This document shows, in pieces, positions 61,538 to 64,000 of a stretch of DNA of 64,000 nt; position 1 is the first letter of the stretch, and every line of letters begins with the position of its first letter. A model generated the notes under the pieces. It saw nothing but the letters and a program-made list of their open reading frames with translations, searched no databases and was not told the DNA's origin. The DNA lies in assembly GCF_017377775.1 (NCBI RefSeq), contig NZ_JAFVLN010000002.1:744001-808000 (forward strand). Direction: 5' to 3'. The position numbers and the translations under genes were made by a program. The DNA is from Streptomyces sp. VRA16 Mangrove soil. GTDB taxonomy: Bacteria > Actinomycetota > Actinomycetes > Streptomycetales > Streptomycetaceae.

Positions 61538-62620
61538 ATGAGACTGACCGACATATCGCTGGACTGGCTGCTTCCGGGCGCCGTGCTGCTCCTGGGCGGA
61601 CTGGCGGCGGTTGCGGTGCTCGCGCGTGGAAAGCGCGCCGGGGACACCGGTAAGAAGGGCGGATCGTCGATGGACGAGTCGTGGGAGCGCAGTGAGGAAC
61701 GCCGCAGGCGCAAGGAAGCCGTCTACGGCACGGCCTCGTACGTGCTGCTCTTCTGTTGCGCGGCCGTAGCCGCCGCGCTCTCCTTCCACGGCCTGGTCGG
61801 CTTCGGCCGGCAGAACCTGAGCCTGTCCGGGGGCTGGGAGTACCTGGTCCCGTTCGGCCTCGACGGCGCCGCGATGTTCTGCTCGGTGCTCGCCGTGCGC
61901 GAGGCCAGCCACGGTGACGCCGCGCTCGGCTCCCGGATACTCGTGTGGACGTTCGCCGGTGCCGCCGCCTGGTTCAACTGGGTGCACGCGCCACGCGGCC
62001 TGGACCATGCGGGCGCCCCGCACTTCTTCGCGGGGATGTCCCTCTCGGCGGCGGTCCTCTTCGACCGCGCCCTGAAGCAGACCCGCCGCGCGGCGCTGCG
62101 GGAACAGGGCCTGGTGCCGCGGCCGTTGCCGCAGATCCGGATCGTGCGGTGGCTGCGCGCGCCCCGGGAGACGTACAGCGCCTGGTCGCTGATGCTCCTG
62201 GAGAACGTGCGGACGCTGGACGAGGCCGTGGACGAGGTCCGCGAGGACAAGCGGCAGAAGGTCCAGAACCGGATGCGCCAGCGCGAGCACCAGAAGCTGG
62301 AGCGGGCACAGCTGCGCGCGCTCAGCCGTGGTCACCGCGGGCTGCCCGGACGCGGCGGCCGCCAGGTGGAGGTGCCGGCCGTGGCCGCTTCGGCAGGCTC
62401 CGCGCAGGTCGGCTCGGAGCCTGCCATATCCCCGGGGACCCAGCCCTCACCGGATCAGCTGCCGCTGCGCGCGCGGCCCTCGCTCCAGTCCGTCAAGAAC
62501 GGCGCTGACCAGATGACGCCGGTGACCGTCGACCTCACGGCGGAGGACGACACCCAGGCGCTGCCCCGTCTCGACACGCTGGAGCGAAAGCTCAAGGACC
62601 TTGAGCAGCAGTTCGGCTGA
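61538..62620 (+). CDS. DUF2637 membrane protein
   Basis: This 360-aa protein has four membrane segments (WLLPGAVLLLGGLAAVAVLA, YVLLFCCAAVAAALSFHGLV, LVPFGLDGAAMFCSVLAV, ILVWTFAGAAAWFNWVHA) that match DUF2637, plus a long basic cytosolic tail with coiled-coil character (DEAVDEVREDKRQKVQNRMR) and a final DTLERKLKDLEQQFG. ATG 61538 has AAGGG upstream. DUF2637 proteins occur widely in Streptomyces, including plasmid spread genes; no transfer functions are seen here. Confidence 0.82.
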   Translation: MRLTDISLDWLLPGAVLLLGGLAAVAVLARGKRAGDTGKKGGSSMDESWERSEERRRRKEAVYGTASYVLLFCCAAVAAALSFHGLVGFGRQNLSLSGGWEYLVPFGLDGAAMFCSVLAVREASHGDAALGSRILVWTFAGAAAWFNWVHAPRGLDHAGAPHFFAGMSLSAAVLFDRALKQTRRAALREQGLVPRPLPQIRIVRWLRAPRETYSAWSLMLLENVRTLDEAVDEVREDKRQKVQNRMRQREHQKLERAQLRALSRGHRGLPGRGGRQVEVPAVAASAGSAQVGSEPAISPGTQPSPDQLPLRARPSLQSVKNGADQMTPVTVDLTAEDDTQALPRLDTLERKLKDLEQQFG

Positions 62621-62649
62621 CGGGCGGTCATCCGCCCCGGAGGCCTTCT

Positions 62650-62681
62650 GAGCGGGCGGTGTCAAGCGATGCCGCCCGCTC
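62650..62681. terminator. hairpin between convergent genes
   Basis: GAGCGGGCGG (62650-62659) pairs with CCGCCCGCTC (62672-62681) around a 12-base loop. It lies 30 bases after the DUF2637 stop and covers the last codons of the convergent ATP-binding gene. Confidence 0.55.
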
Positions 62682-63186
62682 CCGCGTCCAGTTCGAACCA
62701 CACCACCTTTCCGGTCCTTCCGGCGCCGAGCGCCGCCACACCCCAGGCGTCCGCGAGCGACTGCACCAGGATCAGGCCCCGGCCGTGCGTGCTGTGCGTA
62801 CCGTCGTCGGCGTTCGGTACCCGCAGCTTCGGCCGCCTGGCCGCTTCCTCGTCGCGCACTTCCACCCGCAGGCCCCGGGGGCCCACGGTCGCGGTGATCT
62901 CCGCGTCCCGGTCGGTGTGCACCAGCGCGTTGGTGACCAGTTCGCTGGTGAGCAGTTCGGCTATCTCCGATCTTCCCGAGCTCCCCCAGTGCCGCAACAG
63001 CTCGTGCAGGGCGCGCCTGGTCTCCGGTACCGCGCGCAGATCGGCCCTGCCCAGCTTCCGTGTCAGCTGTCGCGGCGGCCCGTCCCCTTCCTCGGTCCCG
63101 TCGACTTCAGGCTGTCGCGCCGTCGTCGTCTCTGTGGCGGAACCCCCGACGACTGTCGGGGCGCTCCCTCGTACCTGCCGTTTCAT
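62662..63186 (-). CDS. ATP-binding protein (HATPase, RsbW-like anti-sigma kinase family)
   Basis: This 174-aa protein has an N-terminal polar stretch and a GHKL ATPase domain: IAELLTSELVTNALVHTDRD (N-box), GLRVEVRDEE (G1 box) and THGRGLILVQSLADAWGV (G2 box). These stand-alone proteins are abundant in Streptomyces and act as anti-sigma factors or serine kinases. ATG 63186 has GGGGG upstream. Partners unknown. Confidence 0.87.
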   Translation of the reverse strand: MKRQVRGSAPTVVGGSATETTTARQPEVDGTEEGDGPPRQLTRKLGRADLRAVPETRRALHELLRHWGSSGRSEIAELLTSELVTNALVHTDRDAEITATVGPRGLRVEVRDEEAARRPKLRVPNADDGTHSTHGRGLILVQSLADAWGVAALGAGRTGKVVWFELDAGAGGIA

Positions 63187-63392
63187 GACCCCCGCCCACA
63201 CGCCGATCCCGATGCCTCTCTCGCTCTGGATTCGTGTCTCTCGGCCTGCCTCTCGAACGCGTACACGGGCATGCATTCCCCGCTGCTGTGCCCGCACTCT
63301 TGTTGATTCGTCCATCACTCGCGGGTGTGCCGGGGCGGGGCGGGGAAGGGAAGCGGGGGATCCACGCGAGACGAGTACCGGAAGGAGCCGCC

Positions 63393-64000
63393 GTGCACGA
63401 CGACCGACAGCTCGTGGAGGGCCGACTTGAGCGGGCGATGCGTCAGTTCGTCCGGCCCGCGCAGTACGCGGAGCGGACGCCGCTCCGCCTGAGTGTGTGG
63501 CACGCGCCGGGCGAGCCGGTGCCCGTCACTCAGGCGCTGGAGGGCGAGTACGCGCCCTTCGAGACCGGCACCTCCTGGGGAAAACCCTGGTCGACCAGTT
63601 GGTTCAGGATCCAGGGAGAGGTTCCGCAGGAGTGGGCCGGCCGGCATGTCGAGGTGGTGGTCGACCCAGGGTTCTCCGGGCAGGGTCCCGGGTTCCAGGC
63701 CGAGGGCCTGCTGTACGACGCCGAGGGCGTCCCCCTCAAGGGCATTCACCCGCGCAACCGCCATCTCACGGTGGCCGAGCGCGCGATCGGTGGTGAACCG
63801 GTGCATCTGCTGCTGGAGGCGGCGGCCAATCCGGCGGTGCTGCGGGACTTCGAGCCCACCCTCCTCGGTGACGTGCTGACCGCGGGGAATCGTCCCATCT
63901 ACCGATTCCGCGCTGCGGACTTGGCCGTACTCGACGAGACCGTCTGGCATCTGGTGCTGGACGTCGAGGTGCTCACGGAGCTGATGCACGAGCTGGACAT
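63393..64000 (+). CDS. GH38 alpha-mannosidase (3' end outside window)
   Basis: Only the N-terminal 202 codons are seen. The start is GTG 63393 with GAAGGAG upstream. The visible part matches the N-terminal beta domain of cytosolic (Ams1-type) GH38 mannosidases: RLSVWHAPGEPVPVTQALEG, GKPWSTSWFRIQGEVPQEWA and GFQAEGLLYDAEGVPLKGIH. The catalytic domain, with its zinc site and Asp nucleophile, is beyond the end. No signal peptide, so probably cytosolic. Confidence 0.85.
   Translation, partial: MHDDRQLVEGRLERAMRQFVRPAQYAERTPLRLSVWHAPGEPVPVTQALEGEYAPFETGTSWGKPWSTSWFRIQGEVPQEWAGRHVEVVVDPGFSGQGPGFQAEGLLYDAEGVPLKGIHPRNRHLTVAERAIGGEPVHLLLEAAANPAVLRDFEPTLLGDVLTAGNRPIYRFRAADLAVLDETVWHLVLDVEVLTELMHELD

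Overview
The window is very GC-rich actinobacterial DNA with tightly packed genes, frequent GTG starts and 1-4 nt stop/start overlaps. A TGGGAGCGCTCCCA (CebR-type) box, an IdeR/DmdR1-type iron box, sugar ABC transporters without their own ATPase and a TTA codon in a secreted enzyme all fit a Streptomyces chromosome from a plant-litter saprophyte. All calls come from reading the sequence; no database search was run.

Layout. 1-804: C-terminal part of a GH10 xylanase with a ricin-type lectin domain. 910-4300: a HTH/NB-ARC/TPR regulator and a convergent AraC-type regulator. 4469-7790: a Dps-like protein and two alpha/beta hydrolases, separated by about 0.9 kb of repetitive non-coding DNA. 8089-12064: an operon of a YtcJ-like amidohydrolase, a YcaC-like cysteine hydrolase, DoxX and a DUF1275 membrane protein, closed by a strong hairpin.

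12117-27374 is the most interesting region: a self-contained locus that looks built to use a fucose-containing, probably acetylated and uronic-acid-bearing polysaccharide. It encodes a secreted beta-helix protein, a sugar ABC importer (binding lipoprotein plus two permeases), a cytosolic heparinase II/III-type lyase, a cytosolic GH29 alpha-L-fucosidase, a CE7 acetyl esterase, a large unrecognised protein, and enzymes matching an oxidative L-fucose route (aldo/keto reductase, fuconolactonase-like amidohydrolase, RraA-type aldolase). A GntR/FCD repressor candidate with a histone-H1-like Lys/Ala tail sits inside. A shared palindrome, CCATCG-N5-CGATGG or a derivative of it, lies in every divergent or leader region of the locus.

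27364-41688: a DoxX protein, lipoprotein and membrane proteins, then a small lipid-type cluster (stand-alone ketosynthase, stand-alone ACP, acyltransferase, alpha/beta hydrolase, degenerate P450-like protein), a crcB-DUF190-crcB fluoride-export operon, a TetR regulator and a large proline-rich membrane protein. 41912-49243: secreted carbohydrate enzymes (a three-module GH3, a CE4 deacetylase, a GH6 cellulase under a CebR box) with a P450 and a SRPBCC protein between them. 49680-58348: a purine catabolism locus (three xanthine dehydrogenase subunits, an NCS2 permease, XdhC and a divergent PucR regulator). 58475-64000: a TPR protein, a second GntR regulator, an iron-box-controlled FhuF-like protein, a DUF2637 membrane protein, a HATPase protein, and the start of a GH38 alpha-mannosidase cut by the window end.
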